64,000 nucleotides of DNA from Leucosporidium creatinivorum. Taxonomy: Eukaryota > Basidiomycota > Microbotryomycetes > Leucosporidiales > Leucosporidiaceae. This document shows positions 43,407-55,405 of the stretch, in pieces. Both the position numbers and the translations under genes were made by a program. A model generated the notes under the pieces. It did not search any database, was not told the origin of the DNA, and saw nothing but the letters and a program-made list of their open reading frames with translations. The stretch covers positions 200,202 to 264,201 of the forward strand of contig BCKL01000014.1 in NCBI GenBank assembly GCA_001600635.1, written 5' to 3'. Every line of letters begins with the position of its first letter. Position 1 is the first letter of the stretch.

Positions 43407-46400
43407 TCACTGGACGATTGCCCTCCTCGACGCCGAGTTTGACGGCCGAGCGCTGGGCGCGAGGGCGGCTGGGGTCGATGTGTGCGCATCTCGGCCTCCG
43501 AAAGGTCTAGCAATCGAGGCGAGAGATATGAGCTCTCCTCTCCAACCTTTCTGCGAAGCGGAGAGCCACTCACAATTCGAGAATTGAGACCCCGAGTCCG
43601 AGCCCGAACCGTCCGAGTCGGAGAGGGCGAGTAGGGCGTTGCGGGAACGACGTTGAGCCCCTTGCGCATGGCCGAGGGAGTTGTACGGATGTGAAGCTAG
43701 GCTTCTGCCGCTCCTCGTCGAGTTGGACCTCGTTGGCGCATGCGAAGAGGGCGGCGCTATGGGGAGAAGTCAGCTCGGGGAAGCTTTGCAGAGGCGAAGA
43801 GACGCACGGGCCTCTGAGGGAGGGGGCAAGTGAATAGAAGAGGGATGCTCAATGGGCGGGAGCTCGTCGACTGTGGGTGCAGGACGATCATTAACGGCTT
43901 CTCTCGCTCGGCGAATGAACTCACGCTCGCTCGTCTCTGCAGGGAATGAGGGCTCAACGTCAGCCAACCCATTCCAGCAACAGTGGGGAGAAATAATCAA
44001 CTCACCAGACCCGGACTGTTGGTGATGGTTGACCTCAACTGGTCGTGCTGCGCGAAGGCAAGGGAGTGAGTCGATCGCCGAGCACGGAGGGAAGGGTGCA
44101 ACTAGACTAACCTGACTTAAGTGAAGGCCCACCAAGTCCAAAACGCTTAGCAATTTTGTGAGTGGCCCGAGCTGATACGCCAAAGGTCAGCAAGCTGCTC
44201 GACAAGGAGCAACGCGAAACCACTCACTCGTCCTCGCCGCTCGAGCTCGGCGTTCTGCGACCGTGTCGGAGTGAGCCTGCTGTTGGGCAGCTTCTGTGTC
44301 GTGCTCATGAGAAATAAAGGAAGGAGTCCTCTTGTACGGCTGATGACCAGCCTCGGCGTCGTTCAAGCGCTGCTGGCGATCTCGTCGGTCGCCTCGCGAG
44401 AGCTTGCCGAACTCGATTCGGTGGTCCTTGCGCTCCTTGATGAGGTCGGCGCGAGCATGAGCGTCATGGAGAATGGCTTGAAAGGCTCTCTCGACGTGAG
44501 GGTCTTGAGGCTCTGCAGGGAGGCCGTCAGCGATGCCCGAGCGAGCGAGCGCCGAACGAGCTTACTCGTCGGGAACGCCACTTTGCCGCTGTACCACCAT
44601 TTTCCGTGCGTCTTGGCTACACCGCCCTTCTTCATAGCTCGGTTGTACCTGTAGATAGCTCGAGCGTCGAGCAGAATTGGAATGGTGGAGCTGTCGTCGC
44701 GAGTCAGTTCGCCCCGCCGCTCACCACACGTATGGTCGAGAGCACTCACCCGAAGATCCAGGGTGCTGAGAGTAGCAGAGAGGAAGAGTAAGTAGCTGTT
44801 TCCCCCGAGTATGAGATCGAATGTACCTTGAAACCAGCAATAGTTGCTGAGCGAGCGGAAACAGGACAAGGTCAGCTCGGATCGGCTCAGTCACCCTTCC
44901 CCGGCTCACCGCATTGTCTCGGAACTTTGCCCCTTGAGGATGATGAAGATGGAGATGAGCTGTAGCATGTTGTCGACCACTGTGTGAAGCGGCAACGAGG
45001 TTGTCAGCCGATAAGAAGCGAGAGGCCAAGCGCCGAGACAGGCTGCAGCGCACTAAAGATGAAAAAAACGACCGTGCAGACGGCAGCGACTCCATATGGC
45101 TCATCGTCGGGAGGTGGTTGCATGTCGTGGTCATCCCTGCGATCCTTCTTGCGTGCCCGCCGACAGCCGTTGAGCGCCATCCTGATCCAGTTTCGGACTT
45201 TGTACTCGTCCTGTGCACCAAGCGTGGTCGATGAGCTGAACAGAAAGCAGATAAAAAGACTCGCGACTCGTCACCTGGATACGTCCCGCCATGTCTGAGA
45301 ACGAGGAGCAATAGTCTTCAGTCAGCGTCGCCGAGAGAGCGCCGAGCCATCGCGGAAGCTTACAGACAGCTGAAGAGATCCATCCGAGAATCCAGCCCTA
45401 CAGCAGAGGGAAAGGGTCAGCAGGAGAAGCTATTTGAGGCGGTAAGAGAGCCCACCGAGAAAGCGTCGTTGTCAAACTCCGAGACGATCGACTTCTCCCA
45501 CTGGTACTCCTTCGAAGCTGAGCCATTGCGGAAGAAGACGAGGTACCAGAACACGATGGTGACGATAAATCCGATGACGAGGGCGGTGATTTGGATCTCA
45601 ATGTCCCTTTGAACAGGCGTAACGTCAGCTTGGCTCGGCGCAAGGGAAAACATGGGAGCCGCTTACCTCCTCCACCTCGCGCCCGTGAAAGTATGCTCAA
45701 TGACATTCCTCTCCCTCGTAAGGGCCTTCTGCAGGTCGTCAGGCCTAGCATTGGGATGCTCATGCTTCAACAAGATCCACTCCTCGTGCTTCCTCTCCGT
45801 GAAGAAGTCACGAAGGCGACGCGTAAGGAACTTGGTGGGCGCCCAGTGAGAGGCTCCGAGGTATCCATTGATGATGATGGCCTCTACGACGAAGGCGAGA
45901 TCGCCTGTGATGATGAAGCGGGCGGGATCAGCAACGCCGAGCTCGCCGAACGAGGGTGCAGAACTCACTGATGAGATACCAGCACACGAGCACAATTTGG
46001 AACTTGAGAGCGCCTGGAACTAGGAGGAGACCTGCTAATGAGATACCTTCCGCGAGCGACCTGCGGAGAGAATCAGCTCGGCGAGGGGAAAAGGGTGGTC
46101 GAGTTGAGCTTACCAGATCCAATTGCTGCGAGGAGGAAGAAAGGGAGTCAGAAGCTACTCGAGAATCTTAGTGTTCAGCTTCGTGGAACTCACATGTGAA
46201 TAGAGCTGGCGAAAAGAGAGAGCGACGGTGAGCTCGTCGAAAGATGGTCGGCGGTCTGTAAACGAAGAGCAAAGACTCACATGTACGGAATCTCGTCCCT
46301 CCATCCGAAGTACAAAGATGGAAGAGTAAGAAAGAGTCCGAGTCCGGCTACGCAAGAACAAGCAGCATAAGAGCGAAGGAAACGGGAACCGAAGGTGAGC

Positions 46401-46488
46401 CGAGAGCCAAGTGAGTTTGTATGGGCGAGTACTTACTTGACATGTAGCCGAGCAACGACGAGACGGCGTCTACGTTGAGCTCAGGCAT
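43407..46488 (-). CDS. PQ-loop-type multi-spanning membrane protein with a long cytosolic tail
   Basis: At least 14 short exons join from ATG 46488. The N-terminal half has two divergent PQ-loop repeats. Repeat 1 runs from LLGYMSTGLGLFLTLPSLY to IHINWIWSLAEGISLAGLLL and LVCWYLISDLAFVVEA. Repeat 2 runs from GWILGWISSAVYMAGRIQDE to FIFMVDNMLQLISIFIILKG and the hallmark APWIFGSTIPILLDA. PQ-loop proteins include vacuolar cationic amino acid exporters and sugar transporters; neither repeat keeps the Pro-Gln pair itself. About 250 residues of tail follow (HVERAFQAILHDAHARADLI, then Ser-rich). The final part near 43407 can be read through or spliced in the same frame to the same stop. Exons of 12 bases occur near 46200. 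The substrate is unknown. Confidence 0.75.
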
Positions 46489-46728
46489 GCTGTCGGGATG
46501 TCGAGCGAGGACAAGCGCCGAGAAAGCTGAGGCTGCTTCGGCGGTTGGTTGAAGGTACCTAGAGGAGAGAAGCAGAGAAGCATGCAGCACACGAGCTGAC
46601 TCTGCTGATGCGATAACGCCATCGACAGGAGCCCCGAGGGAAATGTAGGAGCTCAAAGTCGGCGGAACGAACTGGGGAAGGCGATGCGAACGCTGGGCCT
46701 TCTCCTTCTTGCTCTTGCGCTGCTCTCG
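46489..46728. promoter_or_regulatory. Short divergent promoter of the PQ-loop and arrestin-like genes
   Basis: The starts are 240 bases apart on opposite strands. An in-frame ATG at 46684 would add a hydrophobic leader to the arrestin-like protein, which is unlikely for a cytosolic fold. I therefore place it in the leader. Confidence 0.45.
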
Positions 46729-48478
46729 ATGACCATCCTCGACACCGCACCGAGCACACCTAGCACGCCTCCAAGTGGCTCTGCTTCACCAGAGCTAGCC
46801 CCTCCGCCTCCTCCCTTTCGCAGGAGCACGGTAGCGTCGGCTGGACGGGAGAGGCGCTGCCTCGAGCTCAACCTCTCTCGGGGGAGCATCTTGCGCGTAG
46901 AGGAGCGTGGCAGCAAGCTGGAGACCCAGATACAGCTCTCACCTGATGATCCTCTGGATGCCTGCGCTACCCTGTCTGGCTGTAGGTCTTTCTTCGTCCT
47001 CAGCGGAGCGCGCGCCTCAAGAAGCTCAAGCGCGTCCGTCCTTCAACAGCCTTACTCGTCCCAGCTCCCTCCTCCGTCGCCTCAGTAGCAGTACGCATGT
47101 ACGGTGTTATGGAATGGACGTCCACCAAAGCGGCAGCCGCTCCTTCCAGCTCGGCCGTGAGTGCTTCGGACTTCCCCGTCGGCGAGAGCGAGGAAGCTGA
47201 ACCGCACCTCTTCACAGCACCCTGCACCTACCGGACCCAGCTCGACGGCCAGCTCTTCAGTCTTCTTCCAAGCAGCTACTACTAGGCATGCTCCCAAAGC
47301 TGCCTCGGACGAGAAAGATGCGATTCGGCTTCCGTTCAGCTTCGAGCTGCCGACCACGCTGGACAACTACCCTACGCCGCCATCGTTCCAACGAGATGGC
47401 TTTGGCGTTCGCTACTTCTTGGAGGTGACTCGAAGCTGCTTGCTCGAGATCGAGGATCACGCTGAACCCTTCCACCGCAGATCGTCGTCGAGCGCAAGAG
47501 GTTCACTCTTCGCCGAAACGCCCGCGACTTTGTACCCGTCGTCTACCTGCCTTTGTCGGAGCCACCGACTCCCAATACTCCTGCTGCATACCCGATCGAG
47601 AAGGGCAGCCCTCCTCTACCGCCCAAAGATGGACAAGGCTTCGTCGAAACGTAAGTCGCCGAGCTTCCTCCTCGTCCATCAGACTGACCACTCTCCTCGA
47701 CATTGAAGGTCGTCACAAGTCGACGATGCGCATGCTTGGATCTCTCTCCTCATTCCCAACAACGGCACCGGCGCCCGAGGAGCTTCGCTGGACGTGAGGA
47801 TTGCCGTGAGTGAAGCTCTCTCCTCGCTCTTCGGCCACCGCTGACTTGAGCTCGCTCTGCAGCTGGTGTGTGATCCTCAACTCGCCGACAAGATCATCCC
47901 CAGCTGCTTCTCGGTCAAGCTCCGAGATGGTGGACAGGCGTCGGGCTCAGCAGCAGGTGCGATTCGCGCTCCCCCATCTCCCGCGTCTCGGCTAACATCT
48001 TTTCCCTCCCTCGCAGCTTCCAGAACCGTCGGCAAGGCTGCCGAGATCACCTACTACCCCTCGCATCTCCTCCCACGCCCCTCGTCTGCATCATCGTACG
48101 CTGTCGGAGCGCTCGACTCGCGCGCCTTCACGGTCACCATCGACATTGGCAACGACGTCTGCCCTACCTTCGAGACGAGCGCAACGGGACCGAGGACAGA
48201 GTACCACATCGAGGTCAAGATCAGGTGTGTGATTTTCCAGCCCCCTTCCCGCCTCCATTCTCGCCTTCGCCCGCCCTCATCGGCTCGGCGATCGCCTCAC
48301 CCTCGCTTCTCGCGCTAACCTTCCTCACTCGCCTCGCAGGCTCCCCAAAACAAAGGAGCAAATCATCTCAGCTCCCGTGCGCATCGTCAATTGTTCGCGC
48401 GAGCTGTTCGAGTTGCCCAAGGCCTACAACAAGCGCGATGCGAAAGGCGGAATGAAGTCGGCGCCGGCATTGGTGTAG
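46729..48478 (+). CDS. Arrestin-fold protein (fungal alpha-arrestin-like)
   Basis: The spliced frame holds arrestin-type strands in order: LELNLSRGSILRVF, AVRMYGVMEWTS, then LPFSFELPTTLDN with GFGVRYFLE (exon end near 47423), IVVERKRFTLRRN, the C-domain strands SLDVRIALVCDPQLADKI and SRAFTVTIDIGNDVCPTF, and YHIEVKIRLPKTKEQIISAP. It ends SAPALV at 48478. The first intron is tentative: donor GTAGAG after ILR, acceptor before VFLRPQ. Fungal alpha-arrestins recruit Rsp5-type ubiquitin ligases to transporters through PY motifs. I find no PPxY here, so this may be a Rim8- or Rgp1-unlike variant. The Ala/Ser/Pro-rich loop between the first strands is long. Confidence 0.75.
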
Positions 48479-48928
48479 GAGGGACACTGAGAGGGACTCG
48501 GGACATCAGGCAGTATCTTCGTACATGTTGTAAGCTTGCAAAGACATTCGTTCGTGCCATCCGAGATCGAGAGCTGGTGATGAGCCGGTGCGAAGCAAAC
48601 GCCGAAGTTCGAACTCGCTGCTCGCGGATCTCTCGCTCTCGCAAGTGGTCGAGGGAGGGTAAGGAAACCTCTGTTTTGGTATTTCTGGTGTCTGTCTTCG
48701 TGGACGACAAGGCTGGTAAAGTAGAGAGCAGAGAGCAAGCTACGGCGGGAGGAAGGGAGAGGGGGTGAAATGGAGGGCAAAGTATGGTGAGGGGTTCGGG
48801 GGAGGTACAACAAGGACTCGAGGAGGGGAGAAAAGAGAAGAAGGGGGTATCGGAATGGGAAGAAGAGAGGATCACCCTCCCTCGACCCGGGGCACGCAAC
48901 TAGACACAATCACCTCTCTTCCTCCCAC
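48479..48928. other. Convergent spacer between the arrestin-like gene and BDF1
   Basis: 450 bases with both transcript ends. A GA-rich stretch at 48720-48890 is visible (CT-rich in the BDF1 sense). No coding signal. Confidence 0.45.
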
Positions 48929-51900
48929 CTAATCATCATCGCTATCCGACCCACTCTCCTCCTCGCTGGACGAATCCGAGCTAGCCTGATCCTCCTGCAA
49001 CGGCGCACCCGCACTGTCCCTCCTATCCCCTCCTCCTCCGGGGGTAGCGACCTGCTGCTGCTGCCCGCTCTGATCAAACTCCCTCAACCTCGCCTCGAGC
49101 ATCTCGATCCTCTCCGACTCCTTGATCTCGTCGAGGTTCTTGCGCTTCGAAGGGCCGGCTCCTCCCTGGGCGCCCGCGCCGCCCGAGCCATTGGGCTTGC
49201 GACCGCCTTTGCCGGGCTTGCGACCGGCGTTGGAGGAGGGGCAGACGAAGCGGTAGAGGGCGAGGAGGGTGCGTTGGTCGAGTTGGTCAATGTCGAGCTC
49301 GATCTCCTTGTTGACGTCCTGTGGCGGGTGATAGGCGAGTCAGTCTCGGCGTGAGGAGAAGGAGAGAAGCGAGAAGAGGGAACTCACGCTAAGGAGATCA
49401 GGACGACCCTGCCTGATGATATCGATAGCCCGCTCGAGGTTCTCGCCCTCAAAGCTAACAATCTTGACCGCCAACTCCCTCTTCATCTCGAACGTGACCG
49501 ACTCGGGCTCCTGCACCACTGGTCCACCCATGTAGTCCCCTCCTCCATCATCGTAGAAGTCGTCGTCCGAAGAAAAGTCGTCCCTCTTGGCCTTCTTCTT
49601 CTTGCCTCCCCCGGGCTTCCGCTTGTTGCTCATCGCTCCTCCTCCTCCTCCACCACCAGATGCACGACGACCGCTATCGACCGAGGGCTTCTTGGCGGGC
49701 TTGGGAGGGCGAGCGGCCGCTCGCTCGGCGGCGCGGATGCGCTCCTTCTCGGCCTTCTTCTGCTGCTTCATCGCCTCGAGGTTGGCCTGCATGGTGAGGA
49801 GTTGCTGCTCCATCGCGCTGATGCCGTCGTCGTCCGAGACTGTTCGAAGCGAAGGCAACGGAATCAGCTTCCACGCGCGACGCGAGAGAAGGACGAAGCT
49901 CGAGAACGACACTCACACTCATCATCATCCCCACCAATAGGCCTCTCGTTCCACTTCTGATCGAACACCATCTCCAAACGACGTCCCCAGTCGTTGACGG
50001 GCGTGCCGGGCGGGTTGAAGGCGTAGCAGTTCTTGAAGATGAGGCGCATGTCGGCTTCGAACGAGGCGTAGGGAGGAAGAGGGTACAGGCCGTTGTCGAG
50101 CTTGGTGCGGATGGTGCCGAGGTCCATGGGCTTCTTGACGATTTGGGGGTATTGAGGGATGTTGAGAGCGATGTAGTCTGCGTGGCGCGAGAGAGGGAGA
50201 AGTCGACGATCAGCTCGGAGCTCGGCGACGAAAGCGGGAAGCGAAAGAGAGGCGAAGGAGACGACTCACTAACAGGCTCGTAGAAGGGGAAAGCATACGC
50301 CTCGTGCACCTTCTTGAACATCTCCTTGATGACCTCCTTGCAAAACCTCAGCTGCTCCTGGGCAGCCTTGCCGCTCACGCGGCCATGACGACTCTTGCCG
50401 GGGAGGCCGACCTCCTGCTGCTCGGCGTAGTAGGGGAGCTCGCGAGGAGGGGCGTGGATCTCGCGCTTGGGACGGGTGCCATCCTCGGAACGACGGATCG
50501 TGGGGACGAAGGAGTTGGAGAGACGACGCTCCTTCCTGGGCTGCTCGGGCGAGGGAAGACGAGGAGGTTCGGGCTTGTACTGTGGATGTGGGAAAGCGAG
50601 AGATCAGCCTCGAGCTCGAGAAGCGAGGAAGAAGGAAGGCGAAAGCTCACCTCGATAGCCGGCGCCGCAGGCATGGTCCTCCACATCCTCTCACACACAT
50701 CCTGCATCTGCCCCGCCATTGCCGAAACCGGGTTCTTCTCCCTCGGCCCATTATACTTGAAGCAATTCTCCCAAATCCTCTCGACATCCTCCCTAAAGTC
50801 CTCGGCCGTACGATAGACCTTATCGCTCGCTCCCTCCCACGCTCCCGTGCCATTCGTATAATCGAGCCCGAACGTCTTGTTGGCCTTCGCAGCAGCGGTG
50901 ATGGCCTTGCCCGTGGCCGAGAGCTTCTGCTCGACGGTCCCGAGGTCCATGGGACGCGTGACGACGCGGAAGTAGTCGGGAATGAGGAGCGCGACGGGGT
51001 CGACGGGACGGAGGAAGGGAGGCGCCGAGCGGTTCTTCTTGAGCGTGCGGAGGAGCGAGACGCCAAACTTTTGCTGCTCTTTGGTCATGACGGCGATGGG
51101 ACCAGTGGCCGTCGCCGAGGCGGGAGGTTCGGGCGCAGGCGAGTAGGCGTAAGTCGGCTGCTGAGCGGCGGCGTAGGTGGGTTGAGGGGGAGGGATGTAG
51201 TGCTGCTGAGGGACGGGAGCGGCGGCGGGGTAGAGAGGCGTAGGGGCAGCCGAGTAGGTCGGTGCGGGAGTCGAGGCGTAGGCGGCGTTGGGCTGGTACG
51301 CTTGCGGCTGGTGCTGCTGCTGAAGGGGCGCCGGCGCAGGAGGGGGAGGAGCCTGGTGCTGCTGAGGCTGGTACATCTCGGCGGGCGACATGGTCGGCGC
51401 AGGAGCGGGCGAGGGGGCGCCGAGAGTCGAAGGAGGAGCGTTGCTGAACGCCGAAGGATCGTAGCCGTGCGCGGGAGCGGGCGAAGGAGCTGCCGGCGCT
51501 GGTGCTGGAGAAGGCGCGGAGGGCAGCTGCTGGGGAGCTGGCGAAGCCGAGTAGGCGTGCTGCTGAGGCGCTGGCGACTGGCCGTAGAGCTGAGGAGCGG
51601 GCTGTGGTGCGTAGAGCGCTGATTAGCTGACCGCTCGAGCTTCGAGAGTTACGCATAAAGCACGAACCTCCGAGTCGACCCTCAACCTCTTGACATCGCG
51701 CTCCTCATCCGCCTGCTGACCGCCCACAAACGAACCACCACTAGCGCTCAACTCGTCCGGCGCGCTCCTCTTCAACAGTCCAGGCGAGACCTCTCCCGAC
51801 GAAGGAAGCCCCTCCTCCATCTTTACGTCCACTTGCTGAGGCGCGTCGTAGCTGTAGGCCATCGATGCCGACTGCTGCTGCTGCTGCAAAGGCGCAGGAG

Positions 51901-52756
51901 GAGCCGGTGCTGGCGCGGGCGAAGGGTACGACTGCACGGAGACGGGAGCGGGCGAGACGGGAGCAGGCGAAGGCGTGTATTGCTGCTGCTGTTGCTGAGG
52001 AGGAGGGAGGGACTGCACGGGCGCCGCTGGTGCTGGTAGTGGAGGAGCGGGAGCCTCGACGGGCGCGGGAGCGGGTGTAGGAGGCTGCGCGACAATACTG
52101 CTGCTCGAGTCGTGGTGCTGGAGTTGAGGAGGGTGCTGCATGAGGTGCGAAGGGAGGGGCACGACGGGAGGAGGAGGAAGCTGCTCGGGCGCCGAGATGG
52201 GCGCGGGAGGGGCGACGATGGGCGCGGCGGGAGGAGGGGGGGTCGGCTCGGCGACGGCGGCGGCAGGTACAGCGGGAGCGTACTCCTGCTGCTGTTGAGG
52301 TGCAGGCGATCCTTCGAGCGGGGTAGCGACGGCGGAAGAGGGCGCCGAGGGGAAGATGCCGATGGCTTGGGCGTCTGCTACGCTCACGGGCGAAGCGATG
52401 CGCACTTGGTCGTGGATGCCGTTCTGCTGTAGTCCTCCATTGACCTGCTGAGACTGCTGCTGCTGAGCGTAGACCGAGGAGTGGTCGACAACCGGCGAGA
52501 CGAGCTGCTGAGGTTGTTGTTGTACTTGGGGCTCGATGGCGGGAGGGGCGGTGGACATGGTGATATAATCGACGTGCTGATGAGGTACAGCAGGCGAAGG
52601 AGGAGTAGGGAGCGCCTGAGGAGCCGAGAGAGGCTGAGCGGCCGATGTCTCAAGGGTGGCGGGCGGTTCGACTTGTTTGGACTGCTGCTGCTGGTGTTCC
52701 ATCGTAGTGCTGAGGTGAGGAGGAGGGTACAGAGGCTGCTGTTCCCCGAGCGACAT
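48929..52756 (-). CDS. BDF1: BET-family double bromodomain transcription factor (Bdf1)
   Basis: The protein, roughly 1,150-1,200 residues, starts at 52756 with a Gln/Pro-rich region of about 550 residues. Bromodomain 1 follows (FGVSLLRTLKKNRSAPPFL, IPDYFRVVTRPMDLGTVEQK, FKYNGP), then bromodomain 2 (KEVIKEMFKKVHEAYAFPFY, IPQYPQIVKKPMDLGTIRTK, NCYAFNPPGTPVND). After these come a coiled coil (MEQQLLTMQANLEAMKQQ), the NET domain (VTFEMKRELAVKIVS, RQGRPDLLSDVNKEIELDID) and an acidic Ser-rich end (EESGSDSDDD, stop 48929). Bdf1 binds acetylated histone H4 and recruits TFIID, whose TBP subunit is encoded 1.4 kb upstream here. Exon junctions after the N-terminal exon are sound except the first, where a 45-base intron with a GTGCTT donor fits best. 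Its 3' part was the source of the chimeric gene at 24855. Confidence 0.95.
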
Positions 52757-53787
52757 TCAAGTACTGGGGAATTCTGTAGGTGTGTCGTAGAGATTAGAGG
52801 CGGCGACTGAGCAGCTCAGAAGGGGGGCCAAACGGGCGAGGTTTGAGAAGTCAAGAGGCGAAGCTGTCGATTTCCCAAGTCCTTGATCTTCTCGGCTCAA
52901 GGGGCTAGGCAAAACTTCTCTTGTAACTAGGGACATTCTCTTTGCTGTAGTCTTGTAAAGTAATACTGTTCTAGTATCCACCGCAAATCCCAGCCTTGTA
53001 CACGCAGCACAACGAGAGCTACAGCAAAGAGAAGTTCGAGTCACCACGTCGCTCAGCGAATCTGTACTCTGATACATCGTCGACAGCAGTATCTGCGAGC
53101 TGAGAGCTATCAGAACGTCTGCGCGTGTGCGCTATACCTGTACAACGACTCAGAGACCCACAGCAGCGCTCGACCCTCAGACGCCACCCCCGCTTTTCTC
53201 CGACTCTTTAGAGCTCGGTCCAACCTGTACATTGTACATTCAAGGCGGAGGGTATTGACGAAGCTTCCCACCCTCCGTCAAGAGCTGACAGTCGGGTGCA
53301 ATTGCTCTCTCGAGAACCGACTCATAAGACGCACTTGCTCGGTTCGGCGCTCCTTCGCTTACGAGCTGCTGGAGGTATAATAGCAGGGTGTAGGGAGCAC
53401 TGGAGGTAGCTCAGGCTTACTGCTCCCCCGCCCGAAGCCGTACAGCTCTCGTGATGGTCTCATCGCTCCCGCCGAGCCGCCTTCGCAATCCCACTTCCCC
53501 CACCCTCTGCTCCATTCTGTTCGGTTACAGCGGTCGGTCTGTCGGGCGGGCTAATCGCACGGCAAGCTCTGTACACGCTGCTCCGACCTGCTCGCTCAGC
53601 AAGCGCTCTCTCACTCTTCCTGCGCCGCTCATTCATCTCGCTCGGCCTCGGCGCTTGACCGCTCGCTCCCCTTCCCATCTCTCCTTCTCATCTCTCCCCT
53701 TCTCTGCAAAGCTCCGGTCATCAGCTGTTGTTTATCAAGGTGTTGATTTCTTTCTCGACTAGAATACTACAAAAGAGTCGGGGCCGA

Positions 53788-53788
<1 letters not shown>

Positions 53789-53816
<28 letters not shown>
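53789..53816. repeat. 28-base homopolymer of G
   Basis: An uninterrupted run of 28 G residues, about 370 bases downstream of the TBP stop codon. On the TBP transcript strand it reads as poly-C. No other homopolymer in the window approaches this length. It could be real and G-quadruplex-prone, or reflect a sequencing or assembly limit. Confidence 0.9.
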
Positions 53817-53819
<3 letters not shown>

Positions 53820-54037
53820 TACAGGGGGATGCAAAGGGTCTCTCATTCGTCCACTCGAGAGCGCAAAGGGGTACAGAATCGACAGTAAAGTCGTCCGCTT
53901 CCCAGAGGATCTCGACGGAGAGAGAGGGGAAGGTAAGGCTGGTTGTTTTTGGGTTGTAAGGGGTGAGAACGAGTCGAGGGGCGCTGGGCGGGCGGGAGGA
54001 GCAAGAGGTCGTCCCGAGCGAGCGTGGATGCAGGTGG

Positions 54038-54055
54038 GTTGTTGTTGTTGTTGTT
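54038..54055. repeat. (GTT)6 microsatellite
   Basis: Six perfect GTT units in non-coding DNA between BDF1 and the TBP gene. Confidence 0.9.
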
Positions 54056-54181
54056 CAAGTAGAGAAAGTAAGGGTATCGTTGGTTGGTGGTTCGTGAAAG
54101 GACGTAGAGGGGAGAAAGCGAAAAGCCGAGAGAAAGCAAGCGAAAGCCGAGAGTCGAGGGTCGGTCCAGCTCCCTTCCTTC

Positions 54182-55405
54182 CTACGAGAGCTTGCGGAAC
54201 TCGGACAGAACGGGGTAGATGGCCGCGAACGCCGAGTAGATCTCCTCGCGGAACTGTGCGTCGCGAGAGGCGAGGTCAGCCTGTGAGAAGGAGGGAGAGA
54301 GCTCGGCGGAGATGGCAACTCACCTTCGCTCCCGTCAACACAATCTTGCCCGACACGAAGATGAGGAGCACAACCTTGGGCTTGACCATGCGGTAGATGA
54401 GACCAGGGAACAGCTGTTGGAGTAGCGAGTTAGTGAGGGCGCCTGAGGGAGGGTGAAGGGCAAGGGCAAGGCGAACCTCGGGCTCGTAAGAGCTGAAGTG
54501 CTGTGGACGGCGTAAAAGAGATCAGCGGGTGCAGCAAGAGCTTGCTGAAGGGGCAATAACGTACACCGTGGCTGTACGCCAAACCCTCCAAACGAATGGG
54601 GAACTTGACATCGCACTGTTAGAACGCGCGCAGAGCGGTCAGCTCCGTGCTCCCTCGCTTCCCGCTCGTAGCGCCGCCAAACTCACACTCCCAACAATGT
54701 TCTGAATCTTGAAATCCTGGAACTTGGCCTCGAACCCCAGCTTCTGGATGATCCTCGCATACTTCCTCGACGCCAACCTCGAATCATCCTCCGACTTGGC
54801 TCCCGTGACGACAACCTTGCCCGACGCGAAGACGAGCGCCGTCGTCTTGGGTTCTCGGATACGCATGATGACGGCCGCGAAACGCTGTTCATGTGCAGCT
54901 GGGTGAGCGAGAGAGAAGGAGAGCGAGAGATGAGCAGAGAACGCACCTTGGGGTTGTATTCGGCGTTACGAGCGTGCAGGGCAATCGTCTTGAGGTCCAA
55001 CCGACAGTCCAAGTTGACGGTAGCGACGATGTTCCTTTGCAGGGGGATCGCGAACAGCGTTAACACCTTGGTAGATGTCACCCGCTTCGTGCCCTGCCCG
55101 CCCACGCGCTCTGACTCGAGAGCTGGGCGAGGGCTAAGTGTAGGGACTTACTGCAACGTAGGGACGATACCATGCACACCTGGAATCACGGCGTTACGAT
55201 CCGCCTCTGCTGCTGCTGCTGCTGCAGCTGCTCCACTCCCACTCCCACTCCCACTCGCCACCGCCTTGCCCTTGTCACCACCCGCCTGCTGCTGCTCGTC
55301 TGCTCCTGCTACCGGTGCCGCTCCAGCCTTGCCAGGGAGGGAGAGAGGCTGTCCTGCACCTGCGCCCTTGGAGGATCCAGCTTGAGGGAGCACGAGACCC
55401 GACAT
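54182..55405 (-). CDS. SPT15: TATA-binding protein (TBP, Spt15)
   Basis: Exons 55405-55152, 55034-54947, 54884-54687, 54615-54565, 54500-54477, 54413-54324 and 54253-54182 code 258 residues. An N-terminal region of about 75 residues, rich in Gly, Ala and Ser, precedes the two saddle repeats: [20 protein letters not shown] with [20 protein letters not shown], and [20 protein letters not shown] with [20 protein letters not shown]. The end is [17 protein letters not shown] nucleates transcription initiation by all three nuclear polymerases. The core is nearly identical to other fungal TBPs, so every splice site could be checked by protein continuity. One exon is 24 bases. In the fourth exon the GTACGT donor, two bases downstream of an alternative GTGTAC, is the one that keeps [12 protein letters not shown]. 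Confidence 0.97.

Larger units (their letters stand above)
52757..54181. other. Long intergenic region upstream of BDF1 and downstream of the TBP gene
   Basis: These 1.4 kb hold the BDF1 promoter near 52757-53400 and the 3' region of the TBP gene. Visible features are a direct TGTACAT repeat near 53225-53240, a 28-base G run at 53789-53816 and a (GTT)6 microsatellite at 54038-54055. Short frames on both strands lack family similarity. Confidence 0.5.

Noticed and set aside
46684-46728. A signal-peptide-like leader on the arrestin-like protein
   Set aside because: The in-frame ATG at 46684 gives a hydrophobic stretch, but the arrestin fold is cytosolic and the next ATG (46729) fits better.
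50582-51622. A 346-codon frame antisense to BDF1
   Set aside because: It mirrors the Gln/Pro-rich and bromodomain coding strand and is dominated by Arg and Gly. BDF1 on the other strand explains the region.
53750-54396. A 222-codon plus-strand frame spanning the G run
   Set aside because: Its Gly tract is the homopolymer itself and its right part is antisense to TBP exons.
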